From NCBI GenBank assembly GCA_016788635.1, contig JAEUSU010000007.1, positions 1-64,000 on the forward strand: DNA of 64,000 nt. The letters are read 5' to 3'. This DNA is from Flavobacteriales bacterium (GTDB taxonomy: Bacteria; Bacteroidota; Bacteroidia; Flavobacteriales_F; PHOS-HE28). Below the pieces are notes generated by a model. The model was given only the letters and a program-made list of their open reading frames with translations. It was not told the DNA's origin and did no database searches. The position numbers were made by a program, and so were the translations under genes. Of this stretch, positions 7,535-16,380 are shown piece by piece. Positions within the stretch are counted from its first letter, which is position 1; every line of letters begins with the position of its first letter.

Positions 7535-8821
7535 TCACCGCGCCAGGTACTGCCGGTACAACACCTTCTGGTGGTCGTCCAGCACGATCATGCGGCCGTC
7601 GATGAAGGCGAGTGTGACGTTGTTGCCGCGCATGTCCAATGCATCACCGGTGCTGAGGAAGAGCGTGGCGCTCTTGCCGGTCTCCAGACTTCCGTAACGT
7701 TTGTCGATGCCCAGGATGAAGGCGGCATCCAGCGTGATGGCACGCAATGCCCACTCGCGATCCAGTCCGTGGGCCGAGGCGGTGCCCGCCGTGAAGGGCA
7801 GGTTGCGCGCGCCCATGCGTTCGTGCTCGCCGGTGTAGCTCAGGCAGAAGCGGACGCCGCGTTCCGACAACAGATAGGGGATCCTGTACGGAAGGTCCAC
7901 GGGGTCGTCATCGCGCAGGGGCAGGCTGTGCGTGCGAGCGAGGATCACGGGCACCTTGCGGTCGGCCAGCAGGTCGGCCACGCGCCACGCGTCGTAGCCG
8001 CCCACGATCACGGGGCGCGGGATGTTGAACTCCTTGGCGAAGAGCACGGCCTCCTGGATCTCGCGCGCGGCCTGGGCATGCAGGTACAAGGCCATCCGGC
8101 CATCAAAGACCCCGGCCACGGCATCCAGCTGCACATCCTTCACACGCGTGCTGTCGTGCCCATAGGCGCGCGCACGCTGGAAGAGCAGACGCAGTTCGCG
8201 GATGCGGCGCTGGCGCTCCTCGTCCTTCGCACGGTTGGTGCTGCCGGGTTCGGCCCACCATCCGCTGCGGGAATAGGCGCTGGGCCAGTTCACATGCAGT
8301 CCGTCGCGCGCACGCACGGGTGCGTCCTCGTTGTCCCAGGCGTCCAGCTGCACCACGGCGCTCACGCCGGATACCAGTCCGGAGCGTGGCGTGATCTGCG
8401 CGAGCAGTACACCGTTCGCCCGCACGGTGGGCGTGGTGCGCGAGTCCGCCGCATAGGCGGTGAGGGCATGCACCTCGGGTGTCATCTCGCCGTGCTCGGC
8501 CTCATCGTTGGTGGCACGCACCAGGTCGATCTCGTGCAGGCCCAGGGTGTTGTCCGCCAGGATGAGACCGGGGTAGAGGTGGCCGCCCGCCGCCTGCACG
8601 GTGGTGTCGTAGGTGCCGCGCACGCCGTAGGCATAGCCCACATAGTCGATGTTGCCGTTGCGGAAGCCCACCGCACCCTCCTCGATCACGCGACCATCGC
8701 CCACATGCACAGTGGCGTTGGTGATGAGCACGCTGCGCTGCTGCGGTGGCGCGGGCGCGGGCCGTTGTGCCACGGCGGAAGCGGCAAGGAGCAGCAGGAT
8801 TTGAAGCAGCGCGGTCCTCAT
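7535..8821 (-). CDS. Exported amidohydrolase-like protein (degenerate metal site)
   Basis: A 428-residue protein with a signal peptide (MRTALLQILLLLAASAVAQ). The start at 8821 overlaps the stop of the upstream gene as ATGA, implying translational coupling. The fold signature is amidohydrolase: an N-terminal beta segment (LITNATVHVGDG), PGLI, then C-terminal ALRAITLDAAFILGIDKRYGSLETGKSATLF. The usual HxH after PGLID is replaced by PGLILADNTLG, while a later LYLHAQ histidine is kept. It may be a non-classical or inactive homologue of imidazolonepropionase-like enzymes. It probably works with the 1009-residue protein encoded just upstream, perhaps in periplasmic peptide or amide breakdown. No substrate can be named. 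Confidence 0.82.
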   Translation of the reverse strand: MRTALLQILLLLAASAVAQRPAPAPPQQRSVLITNATVHVGDGRVIEEGAVGFRNGNIDYVGYAYGVRGTYDTTVQAAGGHLYPGLILADNTLGLHEIDLVRATNDEAEHGEMTPEVHALTAYAADSRTTPTVRANGVLLAQITPRSGLVSGVSAVVQLDAWDNEDAPVRARDGLHVNWPSAYSRSGWWAEPGSTNRAKDEERQRRIRELRLLFQRARAYGHDSTRVKDVQLDAVAGVFDGRMALYLHAQAAREIQEAVLFAKEFNIPRPVIVGGYDAWRVADLLADRKVPVILARTHSLPLRDDDPVDLPYRIPYLLSERGVRFCLSYTGEHERMGARNLPFTAGTASAHGLDREWALRAITLDAAFILGIDKRYGSLETGKSATLFLSTGDALDMRGNNVTLAFIDGRMIVLDDHQKVLYRQYLAR

Positions 8822-11800
8822 GGTTCCTCGCCCATTGTTTCGCAATGCCACTGGCCGCGCCGCGTGCGTTCCGGGCGGCGCGTGGTGGCCCCGGCCTTTT
8901 TTGCCGCAAGCATCTTCGCGATCAAGCGCTCGCGTTCAGCCGCGATCAGTCGTTGCAGTTCGGCATCGCGTTGCGCGTCATAGAGGCGTACACCATCCAC
9001 AAAGGTCATCTCCGCGCGTGCCCCGATGCTCAGCGGATCGGTATTCCACAATACGATGTCGGCGTCCTTGCCGGGCTCCACGCTGCCCATGCGTTGGTCC
9101 AGCCGCAGCATCTTCGCGGGGTTCAGCGTCACGAATTTCCACGCATCCTCGGGCGGCACGCCACCGTACTTCACGGCCTTGGCGGCTTCCTGGTTCAGGC
9201 GGCGCGCCATCTCGGCATCGTCACTGTTGAAGCCGGTGACCACACCCTTCTTCCACAGCAGGGCGCCGTTGTAGGGGATGGCCTCGTTCACTTCCATCTT
9301 GTAGGCCCACCAGTCGCTGAAGGTGCTCGCGCAGGCACCATGCGTCCTCATGCGGTCGGCCACCTTGTAGCCTTCCAGCACGTGCGTGAAGGTCTGCACA
9401 CGGAAGCCGAAGCGTTCGGCCAGGTGCATGAGCATGAGGATCTCGCTCTGCACATAGCTGTGGCAGCTGATGAAGCGCTCGCCGCGCAGGATCTCGGCCA
9501 GCGCATCCAGCTCCAGGTCGCGGCGCGGCGCGGCGGCGTTGGTGCGGTCCTTGGGCTTCAGGGCATCGAAGCGCTGCTGTGCATCGGCCTGGTCGCGGGC
9601 ACGTACGAAGGCATCGGCCATCAACTGCTCCACACCCATGCGCGTCTGCGGGTAGCGGTCGCTCACGCCCCAGTTGCTCTGCTTCACGTTCTCGCCCAGT
9701 GCGAACTTGATGAAGGCGGGTGCGCCGTCGATCTGCATCGCATCAGCCGAAGCGCCCCAGCGCAGTTTGATGAGCGCGCTCTGCCCGCCCATGGGGTTGG
9801 CGCTGCCGTGCAGCAGTTGTGCGGCAGTGACGCCCCCGGCGAGCTGGCGGTAGATGTGCACGTTGTCCGGGTCGATCACATCGCCGATGCGCACCTCCGC
9901 GCTGATGGCCTGCCCGCCCTCGTTCACGCCGCGCTCGATGGCGATGTGCGAATGTTCGTCGACGATGCCGCAGGTGAGGTGTTTGCCCGTGGCATCGATC
10001 TCGATCACCTCGGGCTTCTTCTTACCCGGGAAGAGCGTGCCCACGTCCAGCTTCTGCCCCACGGCCAGGATGCGCCCTTGATGCAGGCATACATCCGCAT
10101 TGCGCAGGATGCCCTGCGGGCCGTTGGTCCACACGGTGGCGTTGCGGATGATCACGGTGGCGCTGTCACGGTTTCCATCACTTCCATAGGGCGCGAAGGG
10201 TATCCAGACCGGTCCGGGTTCCGAGGCGAGGAGGCTGTCGAGCACGGCGCGTTTCGGTTCCGGTGCCTTGCCGTTGCTGCGGTTGCGTTTGTCGCGCAGG
10301 GCGCTCCATGCGATCCATTCCCCGCCGGGCAGCTGGCCCTGGCCCTCCCACAGGCCGGCGTCGCGGTGGGCGATGCCGTTGAGCCGTACGGGGCCGCTGA
10401 GGCCGAGCTTCTTCGCATCGAACCAGAGCGTCACCAGGCCCTGCTTGAAGCTCAGGTCGGCCTTCACGCGCACGCTGTCGGCACCGGGGCGGAACACCTC
10501 GGCCTCGGGTTCCTGCACGGTGCCCTTCACGTCCAGCTTCAGGATCACGCTCTTCAGGTTGAGGTCGTAGAGGCCGCGCGGATCCTGCCGCGAACCGGGC
10601 TTGTGCACGAAGCGCTGCCCCGCCACCCAGGTCTCGTGGATGATGTTGCCGTCCGCCAGCGGATGCGCGGAGGTGACCATGAAGTGCGCCTTCATGCCGG
10701 CGCGCACGGCGCCCACGCGGTCGTCCACGCGCATCAGCCGTGCGGGCACGGAGGTGAGCGCCTCCAGCGCGGCCACGCTGTCCAGCCCGCAGCGCACCAG
10801 CTTGCGCAACTGGCCCCAGAGCTCGGCGGGTTCCTTCAGGCCGTCGGCGGTGAAGCAGAAGGGAATGCCGGCGGCGTGCAGCCGTGCGGCATTGAAGGGC
10901 GCGAGCTCCCAATGCTTCATGTCGCGCACGTTCACCTCCAGCGCATCGAAGGGGTCCTCCACATCGAAGGCATCCGGCAGCGTGAGCGGCAGGATGAGCG
11001 AGGCGCCACTGGCCTTGATCTCCGCGATGCGCGCATATTCATCACCACTGCCACGCACCAGGAAGGGATGGGCGAACTCACGCCCCAGACCGGCCCAGCG
11101 CAGCACGTCATTGCGGTTGGCGGCCTCGGCGATCCATGGGAGGCGGTCCTGTTCGTAGAGCGCCTGCAGGTCGGCGTCGCTTTGCTCCTGCCTGCCGGTG
11201 GTGGCATACCACGCGGCATCATACAAGGCCTGCCGCAGCAGGGCGATGGAGCCCATGAGCGAGGAGGGGTAGGCCGCATTTGAGCTGCCCTTGCGGAAGG
11301 AGAAGTGCGCGGCGGCCTCGGGCAGGAGGATGTCCTGCACGGGCGTGCGGCCGGCGAGCCAGACAAGGGCGCCGGTGCCGCGCGCGATGCCGTCCCGCTG
11401 GTGGGTGAGCACGAGCCCCACGCCTTGCTCGCGCCATTTGACCGCCTTCTCCTCGTCCGAGCTGAAGAGGCGTGCAGCGTGCGTGGATGCGCGGATCGCC
11501 GGGTTCCAATAGGAAGCGCCGCGTGGGGAAGGCTCGCGCTCCTTTGCGGCGGGCATGCCCACCTCGGTGTACAGGTCGATGAGGCCGGGCCAGATGTGCA
11601 GGCCGGTGAGGTCGATGACCACGGCATCGGCAGGTGGTTTGCCGCCCGGCTGTACGCTCTCGATGCGGTCCTCGCGCAGTACCACGGTGGCATCGCGGAT
11701 GGTCTCGCCGGGCGTGGGGTGCACGGTGGCATGCACCAGCGCCACGGGCACCTTGGCGGCGTGGCGCGGTCCGTTCACCGGCACATTGTCCTGGGCGCAC

Positions 11801-11847
11801 AGGGTGGTGATGCCGGAAAGCAGGAGCAGCGCGGTACGGCGGAGCAT
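8818..11847 (-). CDS. Exported double amidohydrolase-domain protein, 1009 aa
   Basis: A signal peptide (MLRRTALLLLSGITTLCAQ) is followed by two tandem amidohydrolase-like units. Unit 1 (about 35-430) begins VALVHATVHPTPGE and has PGLIDLYTEVG where an active enzyme has HxH, so it looks catalytically dead. Unit 2 (about 570-990) begins VIIRNATVWTNGPQG, has GIVDEHSHIAIERG with intact HxH, then FISCHSYVQSEI, TFTHVLEGYKVAD, FNSDDAEMARR and the C-terminal WKFVTLNPAKMLRLDQRMGSVEPGKDADIVLW. The two are joined by an all-beta linker (about 440-560). Large two-unit proteins like this are known in Bacteroidota without a fixed substrate. Coupled by ATGA to the next gene. Confidence 0.85.
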   Translation of the reverse strand: MLRRTALLLLSGITTLCAQDNVPVNGPRHAAKVPVALVHATVHPTPGETIRDATVVLREDRIESVQPGGKPPADAVVIDLTGLHIWPGLIDLYTEVGMPAAKEREPSPRGASYWNPAIRASTHAARLFSSDEEKAVKWREQGVGLVLTHQRDGIARGTGALVWLAGRTPVQDILLPEAAAHFSFRKGSSNAAYPSSLMGSIALLRQALYDAAWYATTGRQEQSDADLQALYEQDRLPWIAEAANRNDVLRWAGLGREFAHPFLVRGSGDEYARIAEIKASGASLILPLTLPDAFDVEDPFDALEVNVRDMKHWELAPFNAARLHAAGIPFCFTADGLKEPAELWGQLRKLVRCGLDSVAALEALTSVPARLMRVDDRVGAVRAGMKAHFMVTSAHPLADGNIIHETWVAGQRFVHKPGSRQDPRGLYDLNLKSVILKLDVKGTVQEPEAEVFRPGADSVRVKADLSFKQGLVTLWFDAKKLGLSGPVRLNGIAHRDAGLWEGQGQLPGGEWIAWSALRDKRNRSNGKAPEPKRAVLDSLLASEPGPVWIPFAPYGSDGNRDSATVIIRNATVWTNGPQGILRNADVCLHQGRILAVGQKLDVGTLFPGKKKPEVIEIDATGKHLTCGIVDEHSHIAIERGVNEGGQAISAEVRIGDVIDPDNVHIYRQLAGGVTAAQLLHGSANPMGGQSALIKLRWGASADAMQIDGAPAFIKFALGENVKQSNWGVSDRYPQTRMGVEQLMADAFVRARDQADAQQRFDALKPKDRTNAAAPRRDLELDALAEILRGERFISCHSYVQSEILMLMHLAERFGFRVQTFTHVLEGYKVADRMRTHGACASTFSDWWAYKMEVNEAIPYNGALLWKKGVVTGFNSDDAEMARRLNQEAAKAVKYGGVPPEDAWKFVTLNPAKMLRLDQRMGSVEPGKDADIVLWNTDPLSIGARAEMTFVDGVRLYDAQRDAELQRLIAAERERLIAKMLAAKKAGATTRRPERTRRGQWHCETMGEEP

Positions 11848-11903
11848 GGGCCGCGCAAGATAGATGCCATGGCTATGCGTGAGACCGCGACAAAGGGGGT
11901 GTG

Positions 11904-11988
11904 TTCAACCCCGGATGGACATGGATATGCATGGATGGGTCGCTGCGTTGAATTTCATCCGTGTCCATCGCTGTTCATCCGTGGTTCG
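11904..11988. repeat. ATCCGTG-type inverted repeat (copy 1)
   Basis: Imperfect inverted arms: left about 11904-11937 (CGGATGGACATGGAT core) and right 11951-11988 (CATCCGTGTCCATC then TCATCCGTGGTT). A cleaner copy is at 43191-43317. It occupies most of the 230-bp gap between the 1009-aa amidohydrolase gene (minus) and the cytochrome b-like gene (plus). Confidence 0.65.
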
Positions 11989-12046
11989 CTCTTTCTCCGC
12001 AGCGCCGGATATCCCGGACCCGTGTGCGCACCATGCGGCCCGGAGC

Positions 12047-12054
12047 TACCTTCG
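12047..12054 (+). promoter_or_regulatory. -7-like box TACCTTCG upstream of the cytochrome b-like gene
   Basis: TACCTTCG lies 25 nt before the ATG at 12080. It is the likely promoter for the three ATGA-linked genes that follow. Confidence 0.45.
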
Positions 12055-12079
12055 CGGCGCTCCGATACCAACCCCACCC

Positions 12080-12532
12080 ATGGACGGCACCGTCTTCCTC
12101 GAATTCCTGCACAGCTTGTTGCGCTATGGCGTGCTGCTCGCCGTGGGCGGCGCCGGGCTGCTGGCGTTGCGCGGCCGCCTCTTCGCGCGTCCCATCCTCA
12201 CCTGGGAGCGCACTGTCACCATCGTGGCGGTGATGCTCTGCCACATCCAGTTGTTGCTCGGGCTGGTGCTTTATGCGCTCCGCTTCAAGGCCCTGCACAA
12301 GATCTACCCGGTCGGCAGTGCGCACCTGCGCTTCTGGAAGTTCGAACACATCGGCACCATGGTCATCGCCATCGCGCTGGTCACCATCGGCAGGGCCATG
12401 GCCAAACGCGCCAAGGAGGAGGACCGCAAGCAGGTGCTCGTCGCCGTCTTCTTCCTCATCGCCTTCGCCCTCATGTGGTGGGCCACGCCCTGGCCTTTCA
12501 CCGCCATGGGCATCAGCCGTGGTTGGTTATGA
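12080..12532 (+). CDS. Small four-helix membrane protein, cytochrome b-like
   Basis: A 150-residue integral membrane protein with four predicted transmembrane helices. It resembles the small cytochrome B family of Bacteroidota, whose members start with an LHSxLRW-like motif (here FLHSLLRYGVLL). Histidines inside helices (LHSLL near 11, LCHIQLL near 55, EHIGTM near 90) could ligate heme. Start chosen at MDGTVFLEF (12080); upstream in-frame codons run through the repeat and promoter region. It overlaps the next gene, a heme-c lipoprotein, by ATGA, suggesting a small electron-transfer pair. The heme binding is inferred. Confidence 0.7.
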   Translation: MDGTVFLEFLHSLLRYGVLLAVGGAGLLALRGRLFARPILTWERTVTIVAVMLCHIQLLLGLVLYALRFKALHKIYPVGSAHLRFWKFEHIGTMVIAIALVTIGRAMAKRAKEEDRKQVLVAVFFLIAFALMWWATPWPFTAMGISRGWL

Positions 12533-12852
12533 ACCGCAACAGCATCCTTCTTCTTTCCTTCATTATTGTACTGGGTTGCGCCAGTGCGCCTGCCGGTGAG
12601 CCGGTGGCGGGTGGCAGGGACCGCAGCGGTGCCGAAGTGTATGCCGCGCTGTGCACGCTCTGTCATGGCGCCGACGGCAAGTTGGGCCTCAGCGGCGCGA
12701 AGGACCTCACCGCATCCGCGCTCTCACCCGAGGAGATGCGCAAGATCATCCTCGACGGCAAGGGTGGCATGGCACCTTACCGCAATGTGCTCACCGCGGG
12801 TGAAGTGGATGCCGTGGTGGCGCACGTGCGCGGCCTGCGCAATACCGAATGA
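12529..12852 (+). CDS. Small c-type cytochrome lipoprotein
   Basis: A 107-residue single-heme protein. The N-terminus MNRNSILLLSFIIVLGCASAP is a lipoprotein signal with Cys at about 17. The heme site is CTLCHG (about 40-45), with GMAPY supplying the likely axial Met and a final helix AVVAHVRGL. This is the class I cytochrome c layout. It overlaps both neighbours by ATGA (12529 and 12849). It probably faces the periplasm and exchanges electrons with the upstream membrane protein; inference from context. Confidence 0.85.
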   Translation: MNRNSILLLSFIIVLGCASAPAGEPVAGGRDRSGAEVYAALCTLCHGADGKLGLSGAKDLTASALSPEEMRKIILDGKGGMAPYRNVLTAGEVDAVVAHVRGLRNTE

Positions 12853-14087
12853 TCGATCCGCTCGAGTTCCGTGGCAAGGCCGAGAAGGCCGTCCTCATCG
12901 GTCTGGTCACCGATGACCAGGATGCCGAACGTGTGCGTGAGTACCTCGATGAGCTGGAGTTCCTGGCCACCACGGCCGACATCAGCACGTTGAAGCGCTT
13001 CACCCAGCGCCTGCACAAGCCGGACGGCCGCACCTACGTGGGCAGCGGCAAGCTCGCCGAGATCAAGGCCTGGATGCAGGAGCACGGCGCCGGCTGCGTC
13101 ATCTTCGATGATGAGCTATCGCCCGCGCAGCAGCGCAATCTGGAGAAGAGCCTCGGCTGCCCCGTACTCGATAGACCACGATTGATCCTGGACATCTTCG
13201 CCCGGCGCGCGCGCACCGCCCACGCCAAGAAGCAGGTGGAACTGGCGCAGTACGAGTACATGCTGCCGCGCCTCACCAAGTTGTGGACGCACCTCGAACG
13301 CCAGCGCGGCGGCACCGGCACACGCGGCGGGGCGGGCGAGAAGGAGATCGAGACCGACCGCCGTCTGGTGCGCGACCGCATCGCGCTGCTGAAGGAACAA
13401 TTGCGCGACATCGACAAGCAGATGGCCACCCAGCGCGGCAACCGCGGAAGGCTCATCCGCGTGGCGCTCGTGGGCTACACCAACGTGGGCAAGAGCACCC
13501 TGATGAACCTGCTCAGCAAGAGCGAGGTCTTCGCGGAGAACAAGCTCTTCGCCACCTTGGACACCACCGTGCGCAAGGTGGTGCTCGGCAACCTGCCCTT
13601 CCTGATCAGCGATACGGTCGGCTTCATCCGCAAGCTGCCGCACCAGCTCATCGAGAGCTTCAAGAGCACGTTGGACGAAACGCGCGAGGCCGACCTGCTC
13701 CTGCACGTGGTCGATATCAGCCACCACAACTTCGAGGAGCAGTACCAAACCGTGAAGCAGACATTGGCAGAGATCGGCGCGGGCGACAAGCCCACCATCG
13801 TGGTCTTCAACAAGATCGATGCGTACCGCCCTGCGGCCTGGGACCCGGACGACCTTGCCCCCAAGCAGGAGGACCAGTTCAGCCTGGAGGAGATGCAGGC
13901 CACCTGGATGGCACGCATCAGCGAGGCCGGTGAAGAGGCCATCTTCGTCAGTGCCGCCCGCAGGCAGAACATCGCCGCGCTGCGCAAGCTCCTTTACGAA
14001 CGCGTGAAGGGCCTGCACATGGCGCGCTACCCCTACGAGAGCGACCTGCTCTACGGCGATGAGTTCGTGATGGGGGAGGGGGAGTGA
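12849..14087 (+). CDS. hflX: Ribosome-associated GTPase HflX
   Basis: GTPase that binds the 50S subunit and splits stalled or heat-damaged ribosomes. 412 residues. The N-terminal HflX domain (KAVLIGLV..LDELEFLATTADI, YVGSGKLAEIK, CVIFDDELSPAQQRNLEK) is followed by a coiled region with GGAGEKEIETDRR. The G domain has GYTNVGKSTLMN (Lys215), the DTTVRKV switch, DTVGFIRKLPHQLIESFKSTLDE and NKID. The start overlaps the cytochrome stop as ATGA. Length and motifs are complete. Confidence 0.97.
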   Translation: MIDPLEFRGKAEKAVLIGLVTDDQDAERVREYLDELEFLATTADISTLKRFTQRLHKPDGRTYVGSGKLAEIKAWMQEHGAGCVIFDDELSPAQQRNLEKSLGCPVLDRPRLILDIFARRARTAHAKKQVELAQYEYMLPRLTKLWTHLERQRGGTGTRGGAGEKEIETDRRLVRDRIALLKEQLRDIDKQMATQRGNRGRLIRVALVGYTNVGKSTLMNLLSKSEVFAENKLFATLDTTVRKVVLGNLPFLISDTVGFIRKLPHQLIESFKSTLDETREADLLLHVVDISHHNFEEQYQTVKQTLAEIGAGDKPTIVVFNKIDAYRPAAWDPDDLAPKQEDQFSLEEMQATWMARISEAGEEAIFVSAARRQNIAALRKLLYERVKGLHMARYPYESDLLYGDEFVMGEGE

Positions 14088-14139
14088 TCGCGCACCTTCA
14101 CACTTCCGAGCGTGCGGCGTACGTTGCCGCTGCGTTGCC

Positions 14140-16377
14140 ATGACAAAGAAGCGGAATGGACGATCGAGGGCATGGAAGCTGCTGCTGCTGCTGGGCGTTC
14201 CCTTGCTCGCCCTCTTCCTCCTTGTCCAGGCTGTGCGCATGGGCCTCTTCGGCACGCTGCCGCAGGAAGCGGAACTGTCGCGGATAACGCACGAGCAGGC
14301 CACCTTGATCCTGGCGGCGGATGGCACGCGCATCGGCAAGCTCTTCGCGCAGGACCGCACCAATGTGCGTTACGAGGACCTGCCGGAACATCTGGTCCAG
14401 GCGCTGGTGGCCACCGAGGATGCGCGCTTCTTCGCGCACGGCGGGGTGGATGGCCGCAGCTACATCCGCGTCTTTTTCCGCACGCTGCTCGGCGGCGACC
14501 GGCGCGGCGGGGGCGGCAGCACCATCAGCCAGCAGATCGTGAAGAACCTCTACGGGCGCCAGCGCCACGGCCTGCTCACCGTGCCGGTGAACAAGATCAA
14601 GGAGGCGCTGGTGGCGCGGCGCCTGGAGCGTGTGCTCGACAAGAACGAGGTGCTCGTGCTCTACTTCAACAGTGTGCCCTTCGGGGAGAACACCTTCGGC
14701 ATTGAGGCCGCTGCGCAACGCTTCTTCGGCAAGCCCACCCGGGAGCTGCGCGTGGAGGAAGGTGCGGTGCTGGTGGGCATGCTGAAGGCCAACACCACCT
14801 ACAACCCGCGCCTGCACCCGGAGGCCGCGCGCGGCCGGCGCGACCAGGTACTGGAGTTGATGGAGGAACGCGGCCACCTGAGCGCCGCCGCACACGACAG
14901 CCTGCGCGCACTGCCCCTGCGCCTGCGCTACACCGGCGGCGATGCCTTCGACCGCTACGGCTACTTCAATGTGCAGGTGGCGAAGGAAGCGCGGCGCATC
15001 CTTTCCGCCTTGGAGAAGCGCACGGGAGGTCAGTATGATCTGGAAAAAGATGGTTTGCGCATCACCACCACCCTGGACCCCGTTCTCCAACGCGAGGCGG
15101 AAGCTGCGGCACACGCGCACCTGGCCACCATGCAACCCAGATTGGACAAGGAGCTGCGCCAGCGCAAGGTCCGCGCCGCGTGGGAGAAGGCGCATCCGCT
15201 GCGCAAGGACCAACGCTGGCGCACCAACGCCACGCGCGTGTGCGAGCTGTACGAGCACAAGGGGCGGCGGCTGGACACGCTCAGCTTCCGCGACAGCCTG
15301 TGGCATTACCACCGCATGCTGCATGGCGCGGTGCTGATGATGGACCCGGCGAGCGGCGCTGTGAAGGCTTGGGTGGGCGGCAACGACCACCGCCACCTGC
15401 CCTTCGATCTGATCACGGCAGGGCATTCCGTGGCCAGCACCATCAAACCTTTCCTCTATGCCGCCGCGTTGGCGGATGGCCTGAATCCCTGCACCTACCT
15501 GGACAATGCGAAGCGCACCTACGAGGGCTTCGATGACTGGTCGCCGGACAACTTCGACCGGGACACGGTGGAAGGTGCGGTGGCCTTGTGGTACGCGCTG
15601 GCCCGTTCCATGAACCGCCCCACGGTGGACCTCTACTTCCGCACGGACCGCGAGGTGCTGCGCCGCACGCTCAGCGTATGTGGGCTGCCGGTGCAGGACA
15701 TCGATCATCCGGCCTTCGCATTGGGTGCGAGTGATGTGACCCTGCGCGAGCTGGTCACTGCTTATGGCGCCTTCGCCACGGGCGGCCGCCGCGTGGAGCC
15801 CGTGCTCATCACGCGCATCACCGATGCCGGTGGCAGGGTGCTGTACCAGTCGCGCGGAGTGGTGGAACGCCAGGCGCTCGACCCCGCCGTGGCGCACACG
15901 GTGAACGCCCTTCTGCGCCGCGCGGTGGACCAGGGCACCGGGGCGGCGCTGCGCTCGCGCTTCGGCCTCACGGCCTCCGTGGCGGGCAAGACCGGCACCG
16001 CGCAGGACCAGCGCGACGCCTGGTTCGTGGCGTACACGCCGGGCATCGTGGTGGGCAGCTGGGTGGGCGCCTACGACCGGTCGGTGCATTTCAACAGCAC
16101 GGCGGGAACCGGTGCGCAACTGGCGCTGCCCATCGTGGGCGCTGTGCTGCAGCACATGGAGAAGGACGGCAAGCTGCGCAAGACCTACATGCGGCCCTTC
16201 GCCACGCCCGAGGCCGGTCTACCGGCCATGGACTGCCCGGCTTACGAACCCATGAGCGGCTTGCGCCGCGTGATCGAGGATGTCTTCCGCCCAGGCGACC
16301 GCGAGCGGAAGAAGAAGGAGCGGAAGAAGGAGAAGGACTCCTTCCTGGAGCGCCTGTTCCGCAGGAAGAAGGGGTGA
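14140..16377 (+). CDS. Class A penicillin-binding protein (PBP1A-like)
   Basis: Bifunctional peptidoglycan glycosyltransferase/transpeptidase of 745 residues, anchored by one N-terminal helix (about 12-30). The GT51 domain has EDARFFAHGGVDGRS (catalytic Glu93), GGSTISQQIVKNLYG and RRLERVLDKNEVLVLYFN. The transpeptidase has SxxK at STIK (Ser433-Lys436), SMN at 490-492 and KTGTAQ at 617. The C-terminus is a lysine/arginine-rich tail (RERKKKERKKEKDSF) that could contact nucleic acid or lipid headgroups. A weak TACGTTGC box lies 12 nt upstream. It ends 3 nt from the convergent ABC exporter gene. Confidence 0.95.
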   Translation: MTKKRNGRSRAWKLLLLLGVPLLALFLLVQAVRMGLFGTLPQEAELSRITHEQATLILAADGTRIGKLFAQDRTNVRYEDLPEHLVQALVATEDARFFAHGGVDGRSYIRVFFRTLLGGDRRGGGGSTISQQIVKNLYGRQRHGLLTVPVNKIKEALVARRLERVLDKNEVLVLYFNSVPFGENTFGIEAAAQRFFGKPTRELRVEEGAVLVGMLKANTTYNPRLHPEAARGRRDQVLELMEERGHLSAAAHDSLRALPLRLRYTGGDAFDRYGYFNVQVAKEARRILSALEKRTGGQYDLEKDGLRITTTLDPVLQREAEAAAHAHLATMQPRLDKELRQRKVRAAWEKAHPLRKDQRWRTNATRVCELYEHKGRRLDTLSFRDSLWHYHRMLHGAVLMMDPASGAVKAWVGGNDHRHLPFDLITAGHSVASTIKPFLYAAALADGLNPCTYLDNAKRTYEGFDDWSPDNFDRDTVEGAVALWYALARSMNRPTVDLYFRTDREVLRRTLSVCGLPVQDIDHPAFALGASDVTLRELVTAYGAFATGGRRVEPVLITRITDAGGRVLYQSRGVVERQALDPAVAHTVNALLRRAVDQGTGAALRSRFGLTASVAGKTGTAQDQRDAWFVAYTPGIVVGSWVGAYDRSVHFNSTAGTGAQLALPIVGAVLQHMEKDGKLRKTYMRPFATPEAGLPAMDCPAYEPMSGLRRVIEDVFRPGDRERKKKERKKEKDSFLERLFRRKKG

Positions 16378-16380
16378 GGC

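Noticed and set aside
8746..11283. Very long open frame on the plus strand opposite the 1009-aa amidohydrolase gene
   Set aside because: It is rich in His, Gly, Ala and Val in the pattern produced by reading high-GC codons backwards, has no domain signature, and the opposite strand carries a clear enzyme with a signal peptide.
14098..16155. 685-codon minus-strand frame opposite the penicillin-binding protein gene
   Set aside because: Shadow frame with no recognisable domain; all PBP motifs are on the plus strand.
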